Source: Adiantum capillus-veneris (Eukaryota > Streptophyta > Polypodiopsida > Polypodiales > Pteridaceae). From it: DNA of 64,000 nt. A program made the position numbers and the translations under genes. Location of the stretch: NCBI GenBank assembly GCA_014529385.2, contig CM043969.1:17243446-17307445 (forward strand), given 5' to 3'. This document shows, piece by piece, positions 10,212 to 22,285 of this stretch (the stretch's first letter is position 1; each line of letters begins with the position of its first letter). The notes under the pieces are model-generated. The model made no database searches, was not told where the DNA came from, and saw only the letters and a list, made by a program, of their open reading frames with translations.

Positions 10212-11314
10212 GTGAATTTCTATTATGTTCACTAATAGCTCATTTTAAGTTAAGCATTGCATACGTAAGGTTAGGAAGGATAAATTGGCTGTAAATGAAA
10301 GGTAACTTTCACAAAACCAACGAGCAATGATTGTAACTAGCAAAGAAATGATTTGGTTATGACTGATTGACCTAGGAAAGAAATGTTTGACCATCCTTAA
10401 GACAGCTTGTGTCAAGACACCTCTGATTCCTTGGAAATATTTTACTCCACGTAATGAGAAATGATGGAGATACCATCATGGAAGAGTCGGTTACCTCGGC
10501 ACGTGTGGAGTCTTTACCCCGTGCTTGTTTATGTTTATGGATAGTACTTTCAAGTATATTCTAGAGGAACCGCCCGGCTGTATGGGCAACTGGTTTTGGC
10601 GTATGGGCGCCCGGACTTTGGGTGATGGCTTTTTTCCACCCTGGTTTTTATAAATAAGGAATGGGTGCTGTTTTCACCCCTGTATAGGTGGTTTTGAGAC
10701 TAGTTAGTACTAGTCAGAGATACTTCAGAATGACAGTACCTTGTCTTAAGTCTAAAGATGTTTGTTTTCTGAAAGAATGTCTTCAATACTGTTTTCAAAG
10801 TTTGTCTTAATGAAATGCAGTTATGAAAGTTAAAAGGAATCATTGTTTTAATTGTGAAAAGAATGTGGTAGTAATTAAACAACACAGAAATCGTGTGTGA
10901 GTGCGGGGTGGTAAGTGGGGATTGACTAAGGTTGTCAATCATGGACGAGTGGACCTGATTAGTCAGGTAACTATCCATTCCCGCGCACTAAAACGATTAG
11001 AAACTTCGTCATTTGGAAGAGGAATCCACCAACGGTTGTGCCCTCACATATGTTAGGGGGAAAAAAGCGTTGGTCAAGGAGAACCAGAAATCTAAAGGAT
11101 GAAGTTATAGGGCCGGAAAATTTTTAATGGTCCCGTTTCCACTGCTAGACAGGACTAGGTCTCTTTCTAGGGCTATAAACCTAAACCATTGTCAATGGTA
11201 AGGGTGAATTCCCTAGAGATTTTTCTTGTTTAAGGACTCTGACTTACTAGGCCTAGAGACCTATCAATGGTACCATCCCGTTTTTTGTGTCGGCGGGATT
11301 GGGGACCTTACAAG

Positions 11315-11326
11315 TGGTATCAGAGC
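11315..11326 (+). promoter_or_regulatory. Primer-binding site, element C
   Basis: TGGTATCAGAGC begins 2 bp after the 5' LTR terminus CA and is complementary to the initiator-Met tRNA 3' end. Confidence 0.92.
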
Positions 11327-11392
11327 ATGGTTTAATAAGGTCCTGACCTTAGGAGGATAAAAGTTGAGAAATGGGCACAAGTTGTATTACAA

Positions 11393-11881
11393 TTGGTATA
11401 TTGTGAAATGAGAATTTCCCTATCAATACAGGAAAATATCCGCCAAGCTTACCAAAAGTTTGTGATTTTCAACATCATGTTCGAGTCTGCTTGTAGCTCC
11501 CACAACTTTGTACTTCGCAAAAGCATCATGCAGTTGTTAGATTTAATGTTTTCCCCTCCTCCTAGTACATGGGGAATTGGTTGGTCACAGTTTGGCGGAA
11601 TTTTCCTGATTGATGCGGGACAGTTAGAAGGGTTGACACTCAGTTTAAAAAGACTCAAGTGGACAGAAACACTTCGGACCATCGAAGTTTTCTTCTTCAG
11701 TGGGACTGAAGATCCAGATCAGACCATTGTTGTAGATGGGGTAGAAGTGTCACAGAATCAGTGGGTCTATGATCAGGTAGCCACAGTAATATACCTAGGT
11801 AGGATCAGGACCATGAGGGTAGTCCCAAGGTTTAGGGAACCAAAAGACGTCTCTTTTTTGATCCCCTGTCAGACCCACTAG
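11393..11881 (+). CDS. Unidentified 162-codon ORF upstream of gag (element C)
   Basis: An uninterrupted frame lies between the primer-binding site and gag. Its composition is protein-like, with the middle part reading LEGLTLSLKRLKW and later VVDGVEVSQNQWVYDQVA. It has no transmembrane segment or zinc motif that I can see. I do not recognise a family. It is one of the longest open frames in an otherwise heavily broken element, so it may be a pre-gag accessory ORF or a captured fragment. Element D has lost the corresponding region, so no comparison is possible here. Confidence 0.35.
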   Translation: MVYCEMRISLSIQENIRQAYQKFVIFNIMFESACSSHNFVLRKSIMQLLDLMFSPPPSTWGIGWSQFGGIFLIDAGQLEGLTLSLKRLKWTETLRTIEVFFFSGTEDPDQTIVVDGVEVSQNQWVYDQVATVIYLGRIRTMRVVPRFREPKDVSFLIPCQTH

Positions 11882-11916
11882 TGGTAAAGAGGATGTTGAT
11901 TTAGGGAATCACACAT

Positions 11917-12026
11917 TGTATATAGCATGAGTCCATCTTGTATATAGTATGACTCCATCTTGTACATAGTATGAGTCCATCTTGTATATAGTATGAGTCC
12001 ATCTTGTACATAGTATGAGTCAGCGT
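11917..12026 (+). repeat. 22-bp tandem repeat, five units
   Basis: Five consecutive copies of tgtatatagtatgagtccat plus ct, with single-base variants, lie between the pre-gag ORF and gag of element C. Confidence 0.9.
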
Positions 12027-12211
12027 TGTATCAACCTTTGTATATACCATGGTTTTATGACATGCTTGTGTAGTTTAATTGAGATGGTGATGATGATTGT
12101 CAGATTTCTGTTTTCAGTGTTTTAAAAGTATATAGATTAGAGAACTTGCATGACAAAACAAAAGCAGTGTAATCACTAAAATATTTTCATTAATTACAAA
12201 CTCAGGGAAAT

Positions 12212-13199
12212 GCAAAAAGTCTCTATACTCCCACCCAGGAAAAGAAACTACTGTTAAAACAAGTTCAACTCCCAACTTTCAAGGGAGAAGGAACCAACTT
12301 AGAACGTGATGCCGAAGCATGGCTCGATGCCATCGATGATTATTTCTTGGCAGCAGGAACTGCTTCAGAAAATCAGGCAATGTTAGGAATGTTTCGACTC
12401 ACCGGAGATGCCAACTCTGGTGGAAACAATACTGTAGAGATAATCCTTCCATTAGTCCCTCTTGGGAAAGAATGAAGCAGGCAATGAAAGAAAGATAACT
12501 TCCTCCAGCTCACCAAGCTATCAAAATGAATGAGTTCTTCTCCCTCAAATAGTTAGGGCTTACTTTGGAAGAGTATTACACCGAATATGTGTCTTTACGA
12601 CGTTACGCACCACCAATGACTATGGAACAACAGATTTCTCGTTTCTGTCAGTGTCTAAACAAACCCTTGAGTAACCGCTTGGAAGCTATGAGACCCACCT
12701 CTATTCAAGATGCTCTTCTAAGAGCTAAACCACTTGCAGATGAAGGAAACCCCCCTGCCAGGAGCTATTACAACTACAATAACTTTAGAGGAAGAGCAAG
12801 GGGGAATATAATCAAGGAGGTCAACGGAGGGCAATGTCAGTTGCTGCATCCAGTATATAATAGACCTTTCCGAACATCAGATGCTATGGATGCAATAGCA
12901 TGGGACACTACAGGAGTCAATGTCCTGAGGGGCAAAATCCTCAAGTTGCTTCCGGAACCACTCCTCAGACTCAGATAGAACAAGGAAATAATCAAAGAGG
13001 TAGAGGCAATAGAGGACGAGGCAAAGGAAGAGGTAGAGGAGCCAGAGCTTATGCTACAGTAGGAGAGCCTACCTTGCTGGATGACGAAGATGAAAGAGCT
13101 ACTCTTTTTGCCGCTATTGATAACCCTGGAGCTCGACAACAGTATGCTGTCATCCAAACCACTGCAAACAGAGAAGGTGAAAAATTGAACTACTTATAG
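12212..13199 (+). pseudogene. Ty3/gypsy gag (element C), broken
   Basis: The capsid region is readable as LKQVQLPTFKGEG, then DAEAWLDAIDDYF, then FRLTGDA. After a frameshift near 12,417 it continues as LTLEEYYTEYVSLRRYAP and SRFCQCLNKPLSNRLEAM, typical of Retrotrans_gag domains. A TAG near 12,549 replaces an expected Gln. The nucleocapsid has a good knuckle, CYGCNSMGHYRSQC (12882-12923, in the frame of the 12900-13199 ORF), followed by an Arg-Gly-rich tail. The protein would form the particle that packages element RNA. At least two frame changes make it non-functional. Confidence 0.8.
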
Positions 13200-16100
13200 A
13201 TTGTGGCAGCACACACTCTTTTCTCTCCCCTAAATGTTTAAGGAAACTTAAATTGAACCAATATCCCACTAAGAAATTAGTAGTAGAACTAGCCAATGGG
13301 AAAGAGGTTAGATCTCAATTTATAGCTGGGGAAGTTGAGTTTGAACTAGGGGAAACCCTGACTTCATCCTACTTTCGAACTCTACCAGTAGAAATCTATG
13401 ATGGTATTCTAGGAATGGATTGGTTAATAAAAAATCAAGCCCAAATTCATTGTTCTCAAGGGAACTTAACCTTCAAAAATCACTTAGGTGAAGAAACATT
13501 AGTACAAGGATTAAATGGGAAACCTAAGGCTCATTTAGTCAAGGCTAGTTAACTTTTGAAGGGGTTACGTAAAGGGCAACAGATCTTTGTAGTAAAACTT
13601 AATAAGGCAGATGATTCAAGGGACAACACAACTCCAGAATGTCTTAAAGAATTTTCGGATGTTTCTGGAAGATCTTTCGAATTTACCTTCTCCCAGGGAT
13701 ATAGACCACGAAATCGAAACCTTCCCAGGTAGTGAACCAATTTCAAAAAAACCCTACAAAATGTCCCTCCCTGAAGCTATTGAATTAAAAGAACAGCTTC
13801 GTCAGCTTATTGAATAGGGATTCATAAGACCAAGAATTTCACCTTGGGGAGTGCCTGTTCTATTCCAAAAGAAGAAGGATGGATCTTTACGTCTATGCAT
13901 TGATTATAGGGGGCTTAACCAGGTATCAGTAAAGAATAAGTACCCCATTCCTCGTATCGATGAATTGCTTGATAGGTTACATGGAGCCAGGTATTCACAA
14001 AAATTGATATCAGATCAGGTTACCATCAAATCCGGATTAAGGAGGCAGATATTTACAAAACTACTTTCAACACCCGGTATGGGCATTATGAGTTCATAGT
14101 GATGCCTTTTGGTCTTACGAATGCTACAGCTACTTTTAACCGTCTCATGCAGGATATATTCAGAGAATATCTGGATGATTTTGTGTTGGTATTTTTCGAT
14201 GACATCCTGGTATATTCTAAGGATGAAAAAGAGCATGAAGGCCATGTACATAAAGTACTTCATCTTCTATGCCAACATCAGTTATATGCCAAGATGAGTA
14301 AATGTGTGTTTTCCACGCCAGAAGTTAGTTATCTTAGTTTTATAATAAACCCTGAAGGAATTTCAATAGACCCCGCAAAAATTAAAGATATAATAGACTA
14401 GCCACAACCCAAAATGATCAGTGAGATTAGAGGATTTTTGGGCACTACAGGATGGTATAGAATCTTCGTCAAAGATTATGTGGTTATAGCCACACCCCTG
14501 ACACAGCTACTTAAAAAGACAGCCAAACTTACATGGGGAAAGGAACAGGAGGATTGTTTCTTCAAATTAAGAAAAAATCTCACATCAGCTCCTGTACTCA
14601 AACTTCCTGACTTCACTCAAGAATTTGAAGTAGTAACAGATGCCAGCGGTCTTGCTATAGGAGGAGTCTTAAACCAAGCAGGCAGACCAGTCGCCTTTAC
14701 TTCGCAAAAATTAAGAATCCACGAGCTAAATTATCCAACTCATGATCTAGAACTCCTAACTATCATCCATGCCCTAAAACTCTGGAGGCACTATCTTCTA
14801 GGAGGGAAGTTCCAGTTAATCACCGATCATCAGAGTTTAAAATGGATTTTCTCACAAGCGACACTCAACATGAGGCAGAGAAGATGGATAGAACTCCTAC
14901 AGGAATATGACTTTGAAATAAAATATAAACTAGGGAAAGAGAATGTGGTTGCTGACGCTCTTAGCCGTAAGGTTTTTCTTGGGGCTATTTCCACAGTCAA
15001 CAATCCAATCCTAAACAAGGTTAAGGAAGCTTCACTAGAAGATAAGGTTTACCAAGAACTTCTGCAGGTTATCAAACAACAGAACCTAAAGGAGAAAGAG
15101 AAAAACAGAATCAAGGATTATTCACTTGAGGATGGGTTTCTTTATTATAAGTATCGTCTTTACATTCCTAAAAATCCAACATTAAAGGAGTTAATCCTTT
15201 ATGAAGGACACAACGCCCCAGTTGCCGGCCATCCTGGTTATGAAAAGACCCTTAATGCCATAAGAAAAATTTATTTCTGGCCAGGAATGAAAGGAGATAT
15301 ACTTCGCTACATCAGACAATGCCTATCCTGTCAAAGGATTAATGCTGAACGAGTAATGATGCCAGGGAAACTTCAACCTCCGGACATTCCTCAAATGAAG
15401 TGGGAACTCATTAGCATGGACTTTGTAACAGGCCTTCCCACTGTTCAAGGGAGTTACGACTCCATTATGGTGGTACTGGATATGCTAACTAAAGTCTCTC
15501 ACTTGATGCCTGTAAAAACAGCTTACACTGCATTAGACATAAGCCGTCTCTTTATCAAAGAGATCTTCAGATAATAGTCAGTGATAGAGATGCAAAATTC
15601 TGGAAAGTTTTATTTGAATCCTTAGGAACTCAGCTATGTTTCAGTACATCCTATCACCCTCAAACAGACGGCCAGACAGAAAGAGTGAATCAAGTTATTG
15701 AAGACATCCTTAGAGCCTATTGTGGTAGGGAACCCCGGAAATGGATCCAATTTCTTCCTCTGGTGGAATTCGCTTATAACTCTTCCTTTCATCAAAGCAT
15801 TGGGATGTCACCATTTAATGCTCTTTATGGGCATGAATGTATATCACCCCTAAACTTTTCTGACCCTACTACAAGAGTAGAAGCTTCAAAACAAATGTTG
15901 GAGGAGATGGATGCCCAAACCAAAGCCATAAGGCAAGACATTCAGGCAGCCAAGGACAACCAGAAACATTATGCTGATAAAAAACGGTCTGATTGGGTTT
16001 TCAAACAAGGAGATAAAGTATTACTAAGGGTTTGGCCAAAAAGAAGCACTCTATCCTTGGGAAAATACAAAAAACTAAGCCCCAGTTATTGTGGACCGTA

Positions 16101-16437
16101 TGAAGTGATTAAGTAATCAGTGATCAAGCTTATAAACTAAAGTTTCTTGAGCACCTCAAGGTCCATAATGTATTCCATATCAGTCTTCTAAAACCCTACA
16201 TCCCGAATCCAAATCACACTCTAGATGACGAACAGATTGTGATGCAGAAGCAAGGAATTCTTGAACTCCAACCAGATTGTATTCTTGACACTAGGGAAAG
16301 GAGTCTGAGAAACAGGGTTATCAGATAATATTTGATCAAATGGAAGGACTACCCCACCAAAGACGCCACCTGGGAGGATGAACTATCACTTTGCAAAGAT
16401 TTTCCCAATTTCGGTTGAGATGAGGACATCTCAATTC
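13200..16437 (+). pseudogene. Ty3/gypsy pol (PR-RT-RH-IN-chromodomain), element C, broken
   Basis: The protease site LIDCGSTHSF is at about 13,192-13,221, one frame off from gag, and DGILGMDWL follows. RT reads [13 protein letters not shown], a [11 protein letters not shown] block in a shifted frame near 14,000, MPFGLTNA and [11 protein letters not shown]. RNase H shows VVTDASGLAIGG, TDHQSLKWIF and VADALSRK. Integrase has the H2C2 finger (GHPGYEKTL to CLSCQR), the core from WELISMDFVTGLP, and [15 protein letters not shown]. Two short deletions remove core residues around 15,572 and 15,598. A C-terminal chromodomain (CILDTRER to IKWKDYP) is cut by a stop near 16,326. Stops at about 13,815 and 14,399 stand where element D has CAG and TGG. 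Confidence 0.88.
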
Positions 16438-16453
16438 CTTAAGTTGGGGTGAT

Positions 16454-16858
16454 TGCAAGGTTTGCAGCTTTCGAAACCTTAAAGATTGTACAAAGCTTGC
16501 AAAATTTAATGGAAAACCACTGTGGAAGGATTCAAACACGGCTAATCTTGGTATTTTTGGAATTCAGGAATCCACCAACGGCTGTGCCCTTACATATGTT
16601 AGGGGGAAAAAAGCGTTGGTTAAGGAAAATCAAAAATCTAAAGGATGAAGCTATAGGGCCAGAAAATTTTTAATGGTCTCGTTTCCATTGCGAGACAGGA
16701 CTAGGTCTCTTTCTAGGGCTATAAACCTAAACCATTGTCAATGGTAAGGGTGAATTCCCTGGAAATTTTTCTTGTTTAAGGACTCTGACTTAGTAGGCCT
16801 AGAGACCTGTCAATGGTACCATCCCGTTTTTGGTGTCGGCGGGATTGGGGACCTTATA
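16454..16858 (+). repeat. 3' LTR of element C, 3.6 kb internally deleted
   Basis: It follows the polypurine tract ttggggtga and starts TGCAAGG. At about 16,562-16,569 it jumps from the region matching 7424 to that matching 11,023. Both parental sites carry tttggaa, so short-homology deletion is likely. The terminal CA is mutated to TA, then tcaat follows. Confidence 0.88.
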
Positions 16859-16991
16859 TCAATTCTTTTGAACATCCATGATACATACATATATTTTAAG
16901 TGACCGCTATGAGCCCACTACGCAATATCCCTCTTTATAGCAATAGGAAAACAAATGTGATCAACATATGGCATAGTGGTTCCCATGTATA

Positions 16992-17190
16992 TGAAGGAGT
17001 ACGAGCGGAAGTGCGACGCGAGAGAGAGTGTGAGAAGAAGAGCACGACAATATGGTGAACTCGCTCTACTGTAATGTGTAGAGCATAGTGAGTTCTTATT
17101 AGGTTTTTACAAAAGAATATGTGTACATACCTGGCGGCCCGCCCACTTACCTGGGCGACCACATTGGGCTACTATACAAGCCAATATACA
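16992..17190 (-). repeat. 3' LTR of element A
   Basis: It matches the right LTR from tgaaggagtacgagcgg to cgaccacattgggct. On the minus strand its first 20 or so bases (TGTATATTGGCTTG) differ from the TGTTGGGGTATAAA start of the other LTR, so the exact inner edge is uncertain. Confidence 0.85.
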
Positions 17191-17227
17191 AGAGATGTAG
17201 AGAAGTGATGTACTACCCTACACCTAA

Positions 17228-20200
17228 CTACTTGCGAAAATGCGCAAAGCTCTCTAAGGAAAGTCCTTTTGTAAGTAGATCAGCAGGATTTTCTGTGGTG
17301 TGAACTTTGACAAGCTGAAGTTGCTTATCCTCGAGCATTTCCCTGATGAAATGATACTTCACATCCACATGCTTTGTCTTTGAGTGATAAATTGGATTGC
17401 GAGCCAATTGTATAGCACTTTGACTATCACAATATAACACAGGCATCTCTTCTTTGATTCCCAAATCTGTTACTAGTCGATTAAGCCAAATTGATTCTTT
17501 GCATGCCTCTGATGCTGCAACATATTCAGCCTCTGTAGTAGACTGAGTAACACAATCTTGTAATCTAGAACGCCATGATACTGCTCCACCAGCCAATGTA
17601 AAGACATACCCTGATGTAGACCTTCGGTTGTCTAAGTCACCTGCATAATCTGAGTCTGTATAACCCTTTACACTTACCTCCTGACTCTCATAGCATATAT
17701 GCATACTCTTTGTAGCTTTTAGGTATCTCAATATTCCTTTCACTGCCTCCCAATGTTTCTTGCCTGGGTTTGACATGTATCGACTTACTACTCCCACTGC
17801 AAATGCAATGTCTGGGCGAGTAGCAATCATTGCATACATCAAACTACCCACTGCAGACGCATATGGAATCTTATCCATTTCAGCCTGTTCTTCCTCAGAC
17901 ACAGGACAATCTTGTTTGCTAAGTTTCACATATGGTGGCAATGGAACACTCAGTGCCTTTCCCTTCTCCATATTGAAACGTTGCAAAACCTTGTCAATAT
18001 ACTCTGTTTGAGATAACCAAATCAACTTCTTTGATCTGTCTCTCTCAATGCGCATACCAAGTATATGAATTGCCTCACCCATGTCTTTCATGTCAAACGA
18101 TTTTGCCATCTTTGACTTCAAAGCTAAAATTTCTTCCAAGTGCTTGCCAGCAATCAACATGTCATCCACATACAAAATAAGGATCAGCCAACTACCATCC
18201 TTAGCCTTCTTTGTATATAGACAGTGATCGAACTCACTACGTTTGTAGCCTTGAGAAAGCATAAACGGAATTTATGGTACCATGCCCTCGGTGAATGTTT
18301 TAAGCCATAAAGACTCTTTAACAACTGGCATACCCAATCTTCCTTGCCTTTCTCAACAAACCCTTCTAGCTGCTGCACGTAAATTTCCACATCTAAATCA
18401 CCATGCAAGAACGCTGTCTTGACATCCATTTGGTGCAACACCAAATCTAATATGGCAACCAATGCAAGAAAGCATCTCAATGTAGTCATCTTAACCACCG
18501 GAGAGAAGACTTCATCAAAGTCAATGCCTTGTTCTTGCTTAAAGCCCTTGTCAACAAGCCTTGCTTTGTACTTTGGCTGACTATCATGAGCGGTGATCTT
18601 ATACCTGTAAACCCATTTAAAGGGTAGAGCCTTTTTGCCATGTGGTAATTTAACTAGCTTCCATGTCTTGTTTTTATGCAGAGCTGTCATCTCTGACTGC
18701 ATGGCCAATTGCCAATTCCCGGAGTCCTTCATTTGCACTGCTTCCTTGTAACATGAAGGCTCATTGCAATCAGTCAACATGACATACTTCATAGATGGAA
18801 CAAACCTATCAGGAGGTCGCGTGACACGTCCAGAGCTACGCACAATAGGTGGCTCAGGCTCAGCCACAACCTGTGGTTCCAATCTATCATGTCCTTGCTC
18901 CTCTTGAGCCCTGACATTTTGTCTTGCACGTGCAGGTCCATCTTCTTGGAAGACAACTCTTCTAATCTCCTCAACCCTCTCTGGTTTAGAATGATATTTG
19001 GATTCATTAAAGTGAACATCATTGCTGCGGACAACCTTTCTGGATTCGGGATCCCAAAGTCTGTACCCCATCTCACCAGAATTACCATAGCCTAGAAAGA
19101 TGCACTTTCTACTCTTTGGCTCAAGTTTGTTCCTAAATTCCTTTGCAATGTGAGTATATGCCTCACAGCCAAAGACTCTGAGATGCTTGTATGAGGGCAC
19201 CTTGCCTGACCATACCATCTCTGCCACTAAATCCTTCTGCAAAACCTTACTAGGAGATCTATTTATAAGATGAACAGCTGTTGATACAGCTTCAGCCCAA
19301 AACCCATTTGGCAGTTGTGCATTAGACAACATACTTCTGACCTTCTGTTGTATGGTCCTATTCATCCTCTCAGCAACACCATTTTGAGGAGGATTGTAAG
19401 GAGCAGTAAGTTCACGTTTTATACCTTTTGACTCACAAAAGTCCTGAAAGGCCTTTGAAACGTACTCTCCACCATTGTCAGTGCGTAAGCATTTAAGCTT
19501 CTTGCCACTCTGATTCTCCACAAGTGTCACAAACGTTTTAAAAACACTAAACGCTTCATCCTTGTGCTTGAGAAAGTAAACCCATACTTTCCTCGAGTAA
19601 TCATCTATATATGTCATAAAGTAAGAAGCTCCCCCTAGAGATAGGTTAGGCATAGGTCCACACAAATCACTATGAACAAGTGCCAACTGTGTATCTCTTC
19701 TACTGCTTCTATGCTTATGTGGCTGCTGTGTTTGCTTACCATACAGAAAATGTTCACAGAATTCAAAATCATTAAATGAAAAGCCAGGAAAATAACCAGA
19801 ACGAGACAAGATTTCCATTCCCTTCTTGGACATATGTCCTAACCGGCTATGCCACAAAGAAACGTTCGGCTGCTCGGTTACATTGATTACATTTTTAGAG
19901 ACATTTGATACATAAATCATGTAAAGTCCTCCAGACTTTACTCCATGTGCTACTGTCATAGAGCCCTTGGATATCTTCCACATGTTCTGTCCAAAAGTGG
20001 TGACGTAGCCAGCATCATCAAGTAAACCTGTGCTGATCAAGCTCTTTGTAATTGCGGGAACATGTCTCACATTCTTCAGCGTGAAAGAAGAGCCATTCTG
20101 AAACTTCAATTGTACATCTCCAACACCTAAGATCTCACATGTCTGCCCATTGCCTAGCCGAACATGATCTTTAGTGGTCACATAAGAAGTAAACCACTCC

Positions 20201-21189
20201 TTGTTTGGAGACACATGAAGTGATGCCCCTGAGTCTATAATCCAGTCACTCAGTGCATTTCCATCAGATGCTGTAAGAAGAGCTGAGTCCATTGTATTCT
20301 TCAAGAAGTAGATGTCTCCTGACACTAGACTGTCATCCACTGCAACAGTGTTTGTCACATTTATTTCTTGAATCTTCACTGAGGACTTGTTCTTCTCACC
20401 ATGGTCTTCAACTTTCTCTTTGCCTTTTTCTGCTTTCCATTCTTTGCAGTCTCTTTTCATGTGACCCTTCTTGCCACAATGGTAGCATTCTATGTCACTC
20501 TTGCCTTTAGCACTGCGGGACTTGCTACGAGACTGATTCCTCTTTCCACCTTTGTACTTTTCTTTGGTCCTTCCCCTGACAACTAAGGCTATTCCTTTGC
20601 CTTTGTCCAGTGTCTTTCTATTGATTTCTTCAGTAAGCAGACTTCCTTCTACACCTGCTATGTTCAAACCATCTGGAGGTGCAGAATTACTCAAAGCTGT
20701 GCGAAAAGTGTCCCAACTTTCCGGCAATGTGATCAACAGGAACATAGCTCTAACAGGTTCATCAAACTTGACACCTTGAGCTGACAACTGACTATAGATT
20801 GTGTTGAATTCATTCAGATGATTGGACATAGGTGTCCCTTCTTTCATCTTCAAGTCAACAAGCTTCTTAAGCCAGTATACCTGTGAAGCTGCACTCTGCT
20901 TCTCATAAAGATCACTCAGCTTTAACCATGCTTGATAAGCCGACATCTCGTCTGTTACATTGAAGTAAACGCTTTCTGCCAAAGTCAGCATAATGGTAGA
21001 AAGTGCCAATTCATCCATTTCGCTCCATTCATCTTCGTCCATATCTTCTGGTTTTATCCCCTTGAGCTTTATAGGTTTTATCTGCTTCTTTTGTACCAAC
21101 ACGTGCCAAATCTGCTTCTTCCACAATGGGAAATTGGTTCCATCCAGCTTCTTGATATTGTAAAGAGCAGTGTCCACTGATCCAGCCAT
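17228..21189 (-). pseudogene. copia gag-pol polyprotein (element A), one frameshift
   Basis: From the start MAGSVDTALY, gag occupies about residues 1-230, followed by the knuckle CYHCGKKGHMKRDC (235-248). The protease site is DSGA (319-322). The GAG-pre-integrase finger has LWHSRLGH but then CEHF, so the last zinc cysteine is Phe at residue 481. The integrase core has D508, D571 and E607. RT begins near NKTWKLVKLP and reaches LKSLYGLKHSPRAWYHKF, where the frame shifts (about 18,250). The second frame (17228-18262) carries LYVDDM and RNase H with SDSDYAGD-type and STTEAEYVA motifs. The finger mutation and frameshift argue against present activity. Confidence 0.9.
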
Positions 21190-22271
21190 AGCTACGCTTC
21201 ACAGTAGTTTACTTTCCTGGGAAAAATTCGGCAGAGTTTCCCCTGTAAACTGACCTCTGAACCAATATCAACCTGTCAAATGAACCAAGAAAGCTTCAGA
21301 TTCTGCATAAATTTCGGCAGAGTCTTCTTTGTAAAATGGCTCTAGTGTACTCAAAAACAGACCAAAAACAGCTCAAAAACACTGTCTCTCTAACACTGTA
21401 AGCTGTGGGTAAACCTGTCCTGCACCTGTACTGTCTCTGACTGTCCTGTCACTGTCCTGTAAGCATAGACTGCGACAATGCCTCAACGGCAGTAAAGCAA
21501 AGATGCAATCCCAACTGTCTAACTCACAGTCAATACATCCTAGCTGCCTATCTAAGGGTGCTCGAGGGATCGCTCCAAGACCTGTATCACCGTAAGAATC
21601 TCAACATTCGAGAATCCCCCAGCTCAATAAAACCTCACTCGACCCTCAACAAAGGCTGCAGTAAATCTAACAGTACATAGACTTCCCACAAAGTCATACA
21701 TCCACAAATTTCCCACTGTATGCTGTAACCACTGCGGCGGTTGTTTGCTGCGTGACTCACAGCCAACAAACCCTCAACAGACATACATCATCTCTGACAA
21801 TACATCCCATGTGGAAGTACCTGCAATGTCAGGATGAAATCTAGAATATCAAGCAGCAAACACAAGCTACCTGATGAACTAGTGGATGTCGCCTACAGAC
21901 TGTGTGTAGATGCGCCCGTGTCGTATGTGACACGCCTCCAAGAACTGTGAGCCGTCCTTCGATGTGTAGACAACCACAAATCAACACTCTGGGAGTGTCG
22001 ATATCCTCAGCACCTGCAGTCGTAGGCTGAAAACCCCAAATTTGCAGAGTCGGATCTGTACCCGTCGAGACCACGTAGTCGAAAATGGCCTGCGCAGACC
22101 TTTGTCGAAGCCGAACGGTGGTCGAGCTGACCTCAGAATGAAATTCTGAGAACACCGAGTCCTTCGGATGATCCCACAGGATTTGGGGCCGTGTCTTCGC
22201 CTGTCGAATTTCACTCCAATCTGAGCTGGTGACTCTAGCCTCCTGAAGTGCTGCCCCAAGCCTCGATCTGA
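21190..22271 (-). other. Untranslated leader of element A
   Basis: This is 1.08 kb between the primer-binding site and the gag ATG. It has no long frame; it includes short ctgtcctgt-like repeats around 21,415-21,465. Confidence 0.6.
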
Positions 22272-22283
22272 GCTCTGATACCA
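22272..22283 (-). promoter_or_regulatory. Primer-binding site, element A
   Basis: The plus strand reads gctctgatacca, so the minus strand has TGGTATCAGAGC, two bases inside the right (5') LTR. Confidence 0.92.
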
Positions 22284-22285
22284 GT

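Larger units (their letters stand above)
7315..11312 (+). repeat. 5' LTR of element C (about 4.0 kb)
   Basis: The start TGTAAGGTTTCC and the end GGGGACCTTACA match both ends of the 405-bp 3' LTR. The first 110 bp match 16454-16562, and 11023-11312 matches 16569-16858. Everything between, about 3.6 kb, is absent from the 3' copy. The LTR includes a TATA box, a 152-bp tandem array and a short ATG-initiated frame. The related element D has a 2.08-kb LTR of the same design, so kilobase LTRs are normal for this family. Confidence 0.88.
7315..16858 (+). mobile_element. Element C: Ty3/gypsy chromovirus with very long 5' LTR
   Basis: This 9.5-kb insertion has matching termini (TGTAAGG and CCTTACA-type ends) and an exact 5-bp target duplication, tcaat, at 7310-7314 and 16859-16863. 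The order gag, protease, RT, RNase H, integrase, chromodomain is that of a chromovirus. Coding is broken by many stops, several of which replace the expected Gln or Trp codon with TAG, and by several frameshifts. The 5' LTR is 3,998 bp and the 3' LTR 405 bp. In aligned LTR parts I count 17 differences over about 290 bp, mostly transitions, so it is older than copia elements A and B. Confidence 0.9.

Noticed and set aside
7315-16858. Endogenous pararetrovirus (caulimovirid) origin of elements C and D
   Set aside because: Both have integrase with an H2C2 finger, DDE core and chromodomain, and C has LTRs with a target duplication. There is no movement-protein domain.
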